A stretch of DNA of 64,000 nucleotides from Streptomyces malaysiensis subsp. samsunensis. Its GTDB lineage: Bacteria > Actinomycetota > Actinomycetes > Streptomycetales > Streptomycetaceae. The stretch lies in NCBI RefSeq assembly GCF_024519315.1, contig NZ_JANIIC010000007.1:1-64000 (forward strand), read 5' to 3'. A model generated the notes under the pieces. That model did no database searches. It was not told the DNA's origin and was given only the letters and a program-made list of their open reading frames with translations. The position numbers and the translations under genes are program-made. Numbering within the stretch: position 1 is the first letter of the stretch; every line of letters starts with the position of its first letter. This document shows, one piece after another, positions 16,526 to 26,416 of this stretch.

Positions 16526-17083
16526 TCAGAGGCCGCCCTGCGGCCGCTGCTGCTCCTGTTGCTGTTGCTGTTGCTGTTGCTGCCGGCTTTCGCCCTGGAT
16601 GCTCTCGGTGATCTCTATGTGGCGGGGCTTGGCGGTCTCCGCCTTGGGAACGGTGATCGTGAGGACGCCGTCGGACATGGCCGCCTTGACGCCCTCGGTG
16701 TTCACCTCGCTCGGCAGCAGCAGCCGGTACTCGAAACGACCGGTGCGGCGGCCGCCGCGGCGCAGGACGCCCTTGCGCTCCCGTTCCTTGATCTCCCCGG
16801 TGACGGTCAGCTCCTGGCCGTTGACCTCGATGTTGATCTCCTGGCGCCGGACACCGGGGAGTTCGAGTTCGACGTGGTACGCCTCGTCCCCTTCGGTCAC
16901 ATCGGCGGCGGGCGCCCATGTCGTGAGACCGGGCATCGCCGTCCCGCCGACCGTGGATTCGAGCAGACCGCCCATCTGGCTGAGCAGGTCGTCGAACTCC
17001 GCCAGCGGATTGCGCGCCCAGACCCGGGGGCGGTCCATCGCGCCTTGGCGCTGCTGTTGCTGTCGTCGGGCGGGTGTGGTCAT
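16526..17083 (-). CDS. Small heat-shock protein, Hsp20/alpha-crystallin
   Basis: 185-aa holdase. The alpha-crystallin domain runs from about WAPAADVTEGDEAY to GVLTITVPKAE (residues 55-150), with ELPGVRRQEINIEV and FEYRLLLPSEVN matching strand positions. It ends in a Gln-rich tail with nine consecutive Gln encoded by mixed CAA/CAG. Its ATG overlaps the stop of the upstream FAD oxidoreductase by 4 bp (ATGA), so it is translated as part of the long dnaK-clpB operon. The expected role is to bind unfolding clients for ClpB/DnaK, encoded in the same transcript. Confidence 0.93.
   Translation of the reverse strand: MTTPARRQQQQRQGAMDRPRVWARNPLAEFDDLLSQMGGLLESTVGGTAMPGLTTWAPAADVTEGDEAYHVELELPGVRRQEINIEVNGQELTVTGEIKERERKGVLRRGGRRTGRFEYRLLLPSEVNTEGVKAAMSDGVLTITVPKAETAKPRHIEITESIQGESRQQQQQQQQQEQQRPQGGL
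16547..16583. repeat. CAR (Gln) codon repeat at hsp20 3' end
   Basis: A near-trinucleotide repeat (CTG/TTG on plus, CAG/CAA on minus) encodes the poly-Gln tail of the Hsp20 protein. Alternating codons have probably limited slippage. Confidence 0.75.
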
Positions 17084-18912
17084 CGCCCTTCACCTCCGGT
17101 CATATGGAGCGGATGCGCATCGGTAGCGGATGCGTGCGGATCACCGCCCGGCGCGGCGGACCGGCCGGACGGAGCTGGGAGGTCATCGCCGGGGCCCGGG
17201 AGGCCGGCGGTGGTGTGGCCGAGGTGGTCATGGACGTGGTGGACGGCCATCGCCCCCTCACCGGCCGCTGAGGCCACGCGCTTGACCGAGCCGCTGCGTA
17301 CGTCACCGGCGGCGAAGACCCCGGGCAGGCTGGTCTCCAGGCGCAGACAGCCGCGGCTCTGGCTCTCCCAGACGCCGGGGGCCGCACGGGCCTCGGCCTC
17401 GGCGCCGGTGAGCACGAAGCCCTCGTCGTCCAGGGCCAGGGCGTCGGAGAGCCAGTCGGTGCAGGGCTTGGCCCCGATGAAGACGAACAGCGAGCAGGCG
17501 TCCAGGGCGCGGCGCTCCTTGGTGCGGATGTGCTCCACCACGACCGACCGCAGGGTGTCATCGCCCCGCACCTCGCGGACCTCGGTGTCCAGCGCCACGT
17601 TCACCCGCGGATGGCGCTCGATCTGGTCGGCCAGATAGCGGGACATCCCGGCGCCCAGGGACGGGCCCCTGATCAGCAGGTGCACCCGGGGCACCCGTTC
17701 GGCGAGAAACAGCGACGCCTGGCCCGCGGAGTTGCCGCCGCCGACCACCGCGACCGGGTCCGCGCCGCACTGCCGCGCCTCGTAGACGGTGGCCGCGTAG
17801 AAGACGTTCGTCCCCTCCAGCCGGTCGATCCCGGGGACGTCCAGCCTGCGGTAGTGGGCACCGGTGGCCAGCACGACGGTACGGCCCAGTGCCTCGGTGC
17901 CGTCGGCGAAGGTCACGCGGTAGTGGCCGCCGTCCGGTTCGAGGGACGTGGCCTCCGCCGGGATCCGCACCCGGGCCCCGAACTTGCGGGCCTGGAGCAC
18001 ACCCCGCTCGGCGAGTTCGGAGCCGGAGATCCCGGACGGGAAGCCGAGGTAGTTCTCGATCAGGGACGAGGTGCCGGCCTGGCCGCCGGTGGCGAACGCG
18101 TCCACGAGCGTGGTGGCCAGCCCGTCGGAGGAGCCGTAGACGGCGGCGGCGATCCCGGCCGGGCCGGAGCCGACGATCAGCAGGTCGTGGTCGTCGCCGC
18201 CGGCGGCCGGTGTGGAGAGGCCGATCAGCCGGGCCAGCTCGGCGTTGCCGGGGTTGCGCAGCACCTGCTCCTCGCGCCAGATGACGATCGGGGTGTCCTC
18301 CGGGGCGACGGAGAAGCGCCGCAGCAGCGCCTCGGCCTCGGCGTCCGTCTCCAGGTCGATCCAGCGGTGCGGCAGCCAGTTGCGGGCCGCGAACTCGCGC
18401 AGCCGCCGGGTGTCGGGCGAGTAGCGCGAGCCGAGGATGCGGAATCCGGCGCCGGCCCCGACCAGCAGGGTGCGGCGGCCCAGATAGGCGCGGAGGACGA
18501 GATTGCCGAGGACGGGGTCGCGGGCCACCAGCACCCGCAGCCGGTCCACCGGGATGACCAGCACCTCCCCGGCCTCCCGGGCGTGGGCGGTGTAGAAGGC
18601 CACCTGCCCCTGGAGCAGGCCCAGTTCGCCGAGGAAGCGCCCCTGTCCGTGGAGTCTCAGGAGCCGCTCGTCCGGGGTGCCGTAGTACTCGGTGATCGCG
18701 ACGGAGCCGCCGAGGATGACATAGAAGTCCCCGCCCCGGTCGCCCTCGCGGATGAGCACCTCGCCCGCCGCCACCGGGCGGCGGGTGCCGTGCCCGGAGA
18801 GAAACCTGATCTGCTTGGGCGTCAGCCGCGGATACGCGCCGTACAGGTCCGGGGTCTCATCGGGTGCCGCCGCCCGCGGTGCGGTCCCCGGGGACCGGTC
18901 CTCGCCCGCCAT
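17080..18912 (-). CDS. Cyclic-nucleotide-binding/FAD-dependent oxidoreductase (thioredoxin-reductase-like)
   Basis: 610-aa fusion. An N-terminal cNMP-binding domain (about 30-150: GEVLIREGDRGGDFYVILGG, FLGELGLLQGQ) is followed by a linker domain (about 165-255) and a thioredoxin-reductase-like domain: FAD site LLIVGSGPAGIAAA (about 265), a second Rossmann motif VAVVGGGNSAGQASL and the C-terminal FAAGDVR FAD motif. The CxxC redox pair of true thioredoxin reductases is not visible between the two nucleotide motifs, so it probably does not reduce thioredoxin by the normal route. The start ATG overlaps the stop of the zinc-finger gene by one base, and its stop overlaps hsp20. The neighbouring thioredoxin gene suggests a redox link to protein repair. 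Confidence 0.85.
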   Translation of the reverse strand: MAGEDRSPGTAPRAAAPDETPDLYGAYPRLTPKQIRFLSGHGTRRPVAAGEVLIREGDRGGDFYVILGGSVAITEYYGTPDERLLRLHGQGRFLGELGLLQGQVAFYTAHAREAGEVLVIPVDRLRVLVARDPVLGNLVLRAYLGRRTLLVGAGAGFRILGSRYSPDTRRLREFAARNWLPHRWIDLETDAEAEALLRRFSVAPEDTPIVIWREEQVLRNPGNAELARLIGLSTPAAGGDDHDLLIVGSGPAGIAAAVYGSSDGLATTLVDAFATGGQAGTSSLIENYLGFPSGISGSELAERGVLQARKFGARVRIPAEATSLEPDGGHYRVTFADGTEALGRTVVLATGAHYRRLDVPGIDRLEGTNVFYAATVYEARQCGADPVAVVGGGNSAGQASLFLAERVPRVHLLIRGPSLGAGMSRYLADQIERHPRVNVALDTEVREVRGDDTLRSVVVEHIRTKERRALDACSLFVFIGAKPCTDWLSDALALDDEGFVLTGAEAEARAAPGVWESQSRGCLRLETSLPGVFAAGDVRSGSVKRVASAAGEGAMAVHHVHDHLGHTTAGLPGPGDDLPAPSGRSAAPGGDPHASATDAHPLHMTGGEGR

Positions 18913-19184
18913 CAGGCCATGGCCTCGTGGGCGAAGCACCACCGCCAGGTCTCGCCCGGCTCCAGGGGCTCGACGATGGGGTGTTCCTCGGCGTAGGCGT
19001 GCGCACGGGCGTGCTTGAGCGGCGAGGAGTCGCAGCACCCCACGTGTCCGCAGGTCAGGCAGAGCCGCAGATGGACCCAGGGGGACCCCAGACGCAGACA
19101 CTCCTCACACCCCTCGGGGGTGTGCGGGGTGACCGGACGCACCATCGACAGATGCGGGTCGGGCTCGATGGCCATGACGTTCAC
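18912..19184 (-). CDS. UBP-type zinc-finger protein
   Basis: 90-aa protein built around one zf-UBP domain. Cys26 and Cys29 (GCEECL), Cys42 and Cys45 (LCLTCGHVGCC, with further Cys50-51) and His58, His62 and His68 are the metal ligands. In eukaryotes this fold binds ubiquitin C-termini. Bacteria carry short stand-alone versions of unknown function, frequently next to thioredoxin or FAD oxidoreductase genes, as here. GTG at 19184 gives a 4-bp GTGA overlap with the thioredoxin stop; ATG at 19175 is an alternative. The stop shares one base with the next start. Confidence 0.85.
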   Translation of the reverse strand: MNVMAIEPDPHLSMVRPVTPHTPEGCEECLRLGSPWVHLRLCLTCGHVGCCDSSPLKHARAHAYAEEHPIVEPLEPGETWRWCFAHEAMA

Positions 19185-19651
19185 CCTTTCTTGCTGTCGC
19201 GGCCCGTCATCACCTGCTCGACCCAGGAACGCAGGGTCCCGGCGGGCGCCGCGCCCGCGCGGCGGGCGACCAACTCCCCCTTGTCCAGGATGAGCAGGGT
19301 CGGCACGGCCTGCACCTCGAACCGCTGGGCGATCCTGGGGTTGCGGTCCACGTCGACCTTGACGAGCTTGATCGTTCCGGCGAGTTCCCGGGCCACCCGC
19401 TCCAGTGCGGGGCTGACCATGCGGCACGGTCCGCACCAGGCGGCCCACAGGTCCACCACGACCAGCGGCGTGGCCCGCTCGGCGACCTCGGCGAAGTCCC
19501 GCTCCCCGGCGTCCGTGATCCACGGCAGCGGGGTCTCGCAGTTGCCGCAGCGCGGACGGCCCGCCGCCGCCACCGGCACCTTGTTGATCTTCCCGCAGGC
19601 GGGGCAGGTGACGACCGGGGCTTTGACGGTCTGGCTCGGCATCGCTCTCAC
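19181..19651 (-). CDS. trxA: Thioredoxin (TrxC-type with N-terminal zinc ribbon)
   Basis: 156-aa thioredoxin. An N-terminal zinc ribbon has CPACG (Cys16, Cys19) and CGNC (Cys35, Cys38). The thioredoxin domain follows, with active site WCGPC (72-76) and the cis-Pro segment [10 protein letters not shown]. Trx2-type proteins reduce disulfides and, in other bacteria, respond to oxidative stress. GTG at 19651 overlaps the clpB stop by 4 bp; ATG at 19642 is an alternative start. It belongs to the chaperone operon and sits before the zinc-finger and FAD oxidoreductase genes. Confidence 0.93.
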   Translation of the reverse strand: MRAMPSQTVKAPVVTCPACGKINKVPVAAAGRPRCGNCETPLPWITDAGERDFAEVAERATPLVVVDLWAAWCGPCRMVSPALERVARELAGTIKLVKVDVDRNPRIAQRFEVQAVPTLLILDKGELVARRAGAAPAGTLRSWVEQVMTGRDSKKG

Positions 19652-22290
19652 GCGGCCTTTCCGAGTCCCGCGGTCTCCGGCCGCCGCTCATAGGTGACCG
19701 TCAACTCACCGTGCCGGCCGTCCACCTTGACGGTGGCGCCCTCCTCGATGTCGCCGCGCAGCAGGGCGCGGCCGATGAGGGTCTCCACCTCATGGGAGAT
19801 GAAGCGGCGCAGCGGGCGGGCCCCGTACACCGGGTCATAGCCCTCGTGGGCGATGACCTCACGGCCGGCCGGGGTCAGCTCGACGGCGATCAGGCGCTCG
19901 GCCAGCCGCTTGCGCAACTCGTCGAACTGGAGCTCCACGATCCGCTCGATCTGGGGTTCGCCGAGCGGCTTGAACAGCACGATGTCATCCACCCGGTTGA
20001 GGAACTCCGGGCGGAAGTGGCCGCGCAGCTCGCTCATCACCAGGCTCCGGGCGTCCGGCTTGAGCTCGCCCTGGGCGGTGACCCCGTCCAGCAGATGCAC
20101 CGAGCCGATGTTGGAGGTCATGATGATCACGGTGTTGCGGAAGTCCACCAGCCGCCCCTGGGCGTCGGTGATCCGGCCGTCGTCCAGGACCTGGAGCAGA
20201 GTGTTGAAGACATCGGTGTGCGCCTTCTCGATCTCGTCGAAGAGCACCACCGAGTACGGCTTGCGCCGCACCGCCTCGGTGAGCTGACCGCCCTCCTCGT
20301 AGCCGACATAGCCCGGCGGGGCGCCGACCAGCCGGCTGACCGTGTGCCGCTCCTGGTACTCGCTCATGTCCAGGCGGATCATGTTCTCCTCGGTGTCGAA
20401 GAGCGCGGCGGCCAGCGCCTTGGCCAGCTCGGTCTTTCCGACGCCGGTGGGGCCGAGGAAGATGAACGAGCCGATCGGGCGGCGCGGGTCCCGGATGCCG
20501 GAGCGGGCCCGGATGATGGCGTCGGAGACCAGCTTGACCGCCTCGTCCTGGCCGATGACCCGCTCCTGGAGGATCTGGTCCAGGCGCAGCAGCTTCTCCC
20601 GTTCGCCCTCCTGGAGGCGGGAGACCGGGATGCCGGTCCAGGCGGAGACGATGTCGGCGATCTCCTCCTCGGTGACCACTTCGCGCAGCAGCCGGTGCGT
20701 GCCCTGCCGGGTGGCCAGCTGTTCCTCCTCGGCGGCCAGCTTGCGGTCCAGCTCCTGGAGCCTGCCGTAGCGCAGTTCGGCGGCGCGGCCCAGGTCGTAG
20801 GCGCGCTCGGCCTCCTCGGCGTCGAGGCGCACCTCCTCCAGCTCCCGGCGCAGGTCCTGCACCCGGCGGATGGACTGCCGCTCGGCCTCCCACTGGGCGT
20901 GCTTGGCGTCGGCCTCGGCGCGCAGATCGGCCAGCTCCCGGCGCAGCTCCTCCAGCCGCTGCCGGCTGGCCGCGTCGGTCTCCTTGGAGAGTGCGGTCTC
21001 CTCGATCTCCAGCCGGGTGACCCGGCGGGTGATCTCGTCCAGTTCCGCGGGCATGGAGTCGATCTCGGTACGCAGCCGGGCGCATGCCTCGTCCACCAGG
21101 TCGATGGCCTTGTCCGGCAGGAACCGGTCGCTGATGTAGCGGTGGCTGAGGGTGGCGGCGGAGACCAGGGCGGTGTCCTGGATCTTGACGCCGTGGAAGA
21201 CCTCAAGACGCTCGCGCAGGCCGCGCAGGATGGAGACGGTGTCCTCCACGCTCGGCTCGTCCACCAGCACCATCTGGAAGCGGCGCTCCAGCGCGGCGTC
21301 CTTCTCGATGTGCTTGCGGTACTCGTCCAGGGTGGTCGCGCCGATCATGTGCAGTTCGCCGCGGGCCAGCATCGGCTTGAGCATGTTCCCGGCGTCCATG
21401 GCGCCCTCGGCGGCCCCGGCGCCGACCACGGTGTGCAGCTCGTCGACGAACAGCAGGATCCGCCCCTGGGCCGACGTGACCTCGGCGAGCACGGCCTTGA
21501 GCCGCTCCTCGAACTCCCCGCGGTACTTCGCGCCGGCCACCAGGGAGCCCATGTCCAGGGCGAAGATGGTCTTGTCGCGCAGCCCCTCGGGCACGTCGCC
21601 GCGGACGATGCGCTGGGCCAGGCCCTCCACGATGGCGGTCTTGCCGACGCCCGGATCGCCGATGAGCACCGGGTTGTTCTTCGACTTGCGGCTGAGGATC
21701 TGGGTCACCCGGCGGATCTCCGCGTCCCGCCCGATCACCGGGTCCAGCTTGCCCGAACGCGCCTCCAGGACCAGATCCCGGCCGTACTTCTCCAGCGCCT
21801 CGTACGCCACCTCGGGGTTGGCGGAGGTGACCCGCTGGCTGCCGCGGACCTGGGTGAGGGCGCCCAGGAACGCCTCCTTGGTGACGCCGTGCTCCTTGAG
21901 CACCCGCCCGGCCGCGGTGGCGGACCCCTCCTCGGTGAGCGCGAGCACCAGGTGCTCCACCGAGACGTACTCGTCCTTCAGGCGCTTCGCCTCCCGCTCG
22001 GCCGTGTCCAGCACCTGGGCCAGCCGCTGGGTGGCGAAGATCTGCCCCGGTGTGGCCCCGGGGCCGGTGACCCTGGGCTTGCGGGCCACCTGCGCCTCCA
22101 GCATGGTGCGCACCGCGTCCGGGTCGGCGCCCAGCTGGCCGATCAGCCGGGGGGTGAGCCCCTCGGGCTGGTCGAGGAGGGCCAGCAGCAGATGTTCGCC
22201 GTCGACCTCGGTGTGGCCGTACCGCTGGGCCCTGGTCTGGGCGTCCTGGAGGGCTTCCTGGGACTTCTGGGTGAGGCGGTTCATGTCCAT
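19648..22290 (-). CDS. clpB: ATP-dependent chaperone ClpB
   Basis: 880-aa Hsp100 disaggregase, full length. N-terminal Clp repeats (about 5-145), AAA1 with Walker A GDPGVGKT (211-218), the coiled-coil M domain (about 410-530) that separates ClpB from ClpA/C, and AAA2 with GPTGVGKT (about 612) and FDEIEKAH. It pulls polypeptides out of aggregates with DnaK/DnaJ/GrpE, all encoded just upstream in the same operon. It lacks the IGF/L loop for ClpP as far as can be seen. Its start overlaps the cbpM stop by 10 bp. This is probably a second, stress-inducible copy alongside the main clpB expected elsewhere in a Streptomyces chromosome. Confidence 0.97.
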   Translation of the reverse strand: MDMNRLTQKSQEALQDAQTRAQRYGHTEVDGEHLLLALLDQPEGLTPRLIGQLGADPDAVRTMLEAQVARKPRVTGPGATPGQIFATQRLAQVLDTAEREAKRLKDEYVSVEHLVLALTEEGSATAAGRVLKEHGVTKEAFLGALTQVRGSQRVTSANPEVAYEALEKYGRDLVLEARSGKLDPVIGRDAEIRRVTQILSRKSKNNPVLIGDPGVGKTAIVEGLAQRIVRGDVPEGLRDKTIFALDMGSLVAGAKYRGEFEERLKAVLAEVTSAQGRILLFVDELHTVVGAGAAEGAMDAGNMLKPMLARGELHMIGATTLDEYRKHIEKDAALERRFQMVLVDEPSVEDTVSILRGLRERLEVFHGVKIQDTALVSAATLSHRYISDRFLPDKAIDLVDEACARLRTEIDSMPAELDEITRRVTRLEIEETALSKETDAASRQRLEELRRELADLRAEADAKHAQWEAERQSIRRVQDLRRELEEVRLDAEEAERAYDLGRAAELRYGRLQELDRKLAAEEEQLATRQGTHRLLREVVTEEEIADIVSAWTGIPVSRLQEGEREKLLRLDQILQERVIGQDEAVKLVSDAIIRARSGIRDPRRPIGSFIFLGPTGVGKTELAKALAAALFDTEENMIRLDMSEYQERHTVSRLVGAPPGYVGYEEGGQLTEAVRRKPYSVVLFDEIEKAHTDVFNTLLQVLDDGRITDAQGRLVDFRNTVIIMTSNIGSVHLLDGVTAQGELKPDARSLVMSELRGHFRPEFLNRVDDIVLFKPLGEPQIERIVELQFDELRKRLAERLIAVELTPAGREVIAHEGYDPVYGARPLRRFISHEVETLIGRALLRGDIEEGATVKVDGRHGELTVTYERRPETAGLGKAA

Positions 22291-22649
22291 GGTGGTTCTT
22301 CACTCCTCGCGCCACTGCGGCGCAGTGCGGCTTCGAGCCGGTTGATGCGGTCGAGCAGATCGAGCACCAGACCGATGGAGGCGTAGTTCAGGCAGAGCCC
22401 GGTGTGCAGCCGCTCGACGCGGGCCAGCGCCGCCGGGGTGTCGGGGGCGAACACCGGCCGCCCGGCGGCGTCGTACTCGGCGTCGATCAGGCCGAGGGCG
22501 ACGAAGCGCCGGATCAGTTCGGGGTGGAGCCCGGTGCGGCCGGCCACGGTCTCCAGGGAGAGCCTGCGCGCGGGCACCAGCTCGTAGTGGACGGATGCCA
22601 CGGGCACGTACCGGTGGGCCGTGGCGGTTCCGGATGCGTGGGTGCTCAT
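22281..22649 (-). CDS. cbpM: Chaperone modulator CbpM, MerR-like
   Basis: 122-aa protein of the CbpM/MerR-HTH type. [28 protein letters not shown] forms the winged helix-turn-helix-like region (about 29-60), followed by a helical segment ([34 protein letters not shown]). In E. coli CbpM binds and inhibits the DnaJ-like CbpA. Here cbpM follows cbpA with a 4-bp overlap, so the same antagonism is likely. A DNA-binding role, as for the related HspR, is a possible alternative because no hspR is present in this operon. Confidence 0.85.
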   Translation of the reverse strand: MSTHASGTATAHRYVPVASVHYELVPARRLSLETVAGRTGLHPELIRRFVALGLIDAEYDAAGRPVFAPDTPAALARVERLHTGLCLNYASIGLVLDLLDRINRLEAALRRSGARSEEPPWT

Positions 22650-23626
22650 CGCTCCCTCCGGGGGTCGAAGGAGGAGGTGCGGCCCAGCTCCTCGAACAGC
22701 TCCCGCTCCCGGTCGCCGAGGCTGGGCGGCACCATGACGCGGATCTCGGCGTACAGATCGCCGTCGGTCCCGCGCGGGTCGGGCATGCCCTCGCCGCGCA
22801 GCCGCAGCCGGCGGCCGCCGGAGGACCCGGGCGGGACCGTCACCTTGGCGGTGCCGCCGGGTGTGGGCACGGGGACGGTCGCGCCGAGCGCGGCCTCCCA
22901 GGGGCTCACCGGGAGCGTCACATGGACGTTCCGGCCGTCCAGCCGGAACCGCGGATGGGGCTGGATCCGCACCCGTAGGTACAGATCCCCGGCCGGTGCG
23001 TCACCGGTGCCCCGGCCGCCCTGCCCGGCCAGCCGGATGCGCTGCCCGTCGATGACGCCCGGCGGTACGTTCACCTCGAAGGTGCGCTGCCCCGAGGGCC
23101 CGGCCAGGGTGACGCCCCGGCGGCCACCGCGGTACGCGTCCTCGACGGTGAGCGGCAGCTCCGCCTCCTGGTCGGCGCCGGGGATGGTGACGCGTCCGGC
23201 GCCCGGCCCAGGTCCGCCCGGCCCCGCGCCGCCGCCGAAGAACGCGCCGAACAGGTCCTCGAAGTCCACGCCCCCGCCGCCGACGTCCTCGCCGAAGCCG
23301 CGGGTGAACCGCACCCGGCCGCCGTCGCCGGCCGTCGTCCAGCCGCGGAAGCCCCCGCCGCCGCCTCCGGCACCGGTGCCCACGCGCTCCTCCCAATCCT
23401 CGGGGATCTTGCGGAAGTCCTCGCCGAACCGGTCGTAGCGGGCACGGGTCCCGGGGTCGGAGAGCACGCTGTAGGCGTCGTTGAGCTCCTTGAACCGCTC
23501 CTCCGCGTTCGGGTCCTTGTTCACATCGGGGTGGTGGCGGCGGGCCTGCTTGCGGAACGCCTGCTGGATCTCGTCCTGGCTCGCGCCCCGTGAGACGCCG
23601 AGCACCTCGTAGTAGTCCCGTGCCAT
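22646..23626 (-). CDS. cbpA: DnaJ-type co-chaperone (CbpA-like)
   Basis: 326-aa J-domain protein. J domain 1-70 has the HPD motif (33-35) that stimulates DnaK ATPase. A Gly-rich region with phenylalanines (about 85-150) follows, then two beta-sandwich substrate-binding domains. The four CxxCxGxG zinc repeats of DnaJ are absent, so it is class II, like CbpA. It lies 7 bp after grpE and overlaps cbpM. Confidence 0.95.
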   Translation of the reverse strand: MARDYYEVLGVSRGASQDEIQQAFRKQARRHHPDVNKDPNAEERFKELNDAYSVLSDPGTRARYDRFGEDFRKIPEDWEERVGTGAGGGGGGFRGWTTAGDGGRVRFTRGFGEDVGGGGVDFEDLFGAFFGGGAGPGGPGPGAGRVTIPGADQEAELPLTVEDAYRGGRRGVTLAGPSGQRTFEVNVPPGVIDGQRIRLAGQGGRGTGDAPAGDLYLRVRIQPHPRFRLDGRNVHVTLPVSPWEAALGATVPVPTPGGTAKVTVPPGSSGGRRLRLRGEGMPDPRGTDGDLYAEIRVMVPPSLGDRERELFEELGRTSSFDPRRER

Positions 23627-23633
23627 GGCCGTC

Positions 23634-24239
23634 TCACTCCCGCTTCGCCACGGCCACGGCCACCGGCCTGAGCTGGTTGCCGGTGTCCCCGTAGCCGGGG
23701 CGCAGCACCTGGACCACGGTGCCCGGTTCGGCCTCGGGGTCCTCGATCACGCCGACCACCTCGTGCAGGGCCGGGTCGAACGGCACGCCCGTCTCGCCGT
23801 GCCGCTCGTAGCCGAGCCGGGCCAGGGTGTCCACGGCCTGGCCGTGGATGGCCCTGACGCCCTCCACGATCGAGCCGGGGTCGGCCTCGGCGTGGGAGAG
23901 GGCGAGTTCGAGGTTGTCGATGACGGGCAGCAGGGCCGCCGCCGTACGGGCCCGCTCGGCGGCCCGCTCCCGCTCCAGCTCCCTGGCGTGGCGCTTGCGC
24001 AGATTCTCCAGATCGGCCCGCGCGCGGCGCCAGCGGTCGTCGAGCTCGGCCAGCGCGGCGGCCTGCTCGTCGGCCGCGGTCTCGTCCAGGGCGGGGCCGC
24101 CGGCCGCGTCCGGGCCGGGGCCCTCCCCGCCCGCCCCGCCCGCCTCCACGGCGTCCGGGGCGGGCAGGTCCCGCTCCTGCTCCGGCTCCGTCACGGCGCC
24201 CTCCGGCACCGGTTCGGGCTGCTGCGGTTGAGTGGACAT
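23634..24239 (-). CDS. grpE: Nucleotide exchange factor GrpE
   Basis: 201 aa. A long acidic, Pro-rich N-terminus (about 1-55) is followed by the coiled coil (about 58-110: RWRRARADLENLRKRHAREL) and the beta-domain with GVPFDPALHEVV and RPGYG near the end. It exchanges ADP for ATP on DnaK, encoded 42 bp upstream. Full family length. Confidence 0.95.
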   Translation of the reverse strand: MSTQPQQPEPVPEGAVTEPEQERDLPAPDAVEAGGAGGEGPGPDAAGGPALDETAADEQAAALAELDDRWRRARADLENLRKRHARELERERAAERARTAAALLPVIDNLELALSHAEADPGSIVEGVRAIHGQAVDTLARLGYERHGETGVPFDPALHEVVGVIEDPEAEPGTVVQVLRPGYGDTGNQLRPVAVAVAKRE

Positions 24240-24281
24240 GGCGGCCTCTCAGTCAGCCTTCGTCGGTTTTGGCCGGTTCGG

Positions 24282-26207
<1,926 letters not shown>

Positions 26208-26285
26208 GGCGACTCCTTCCGGGGCGGCCGTATGGGCTGCACTCATCGCCCGGTCGGCCGCGGGAGCGGGATCGGTGAACGGAAT

Positions 26286-26310
26286 CTATGCCTCATATAG
26301 TGGCAAATCG
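26286..26310 (-). promoter_or_regulatory. AT-rich promoter-like stretch before dnaK operon
   Basis: Within the 209 bp between dnaK and the downstream end of the phosphatase gene, 26286-26310 is strikingly AT-rich. On the coding strand it reads TTGCCACTATATG, followed by TAGATT. It holds hexamers resembling -35 and -10 elements, though not at standard spacing, and it lacks the HAIR (CTTGAGT-N7-ACTCAAG) and CIRCE sequences. Confidence 0.3.
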
Positions 26311-26416
26311 GGCCGTGGCTGGTCCCTGCGCCCGGGGGTCGAATATCGGCGTCCCGAGTGCACCCGTGGGACAGGGGGTGGGTGGCCGGGCCGTCCCCGT
26401 TCCGTTTCGGTCGGTC

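Noticed and set aside
19711..22386. 891-codon plus-strand frame opposite clpB
   Set aside because: Antisense shadow of ClpB; composition rich in Leu/Gly/Asp without motifs.
26247..26416. HAIR or CIRCE heat-shock operator
   Set aside because: No CTTGAGT-N7-ACTCAAG or TTAGCACTC-N9-GAGTGCTAA sequence is present in the dnaK upstream region.
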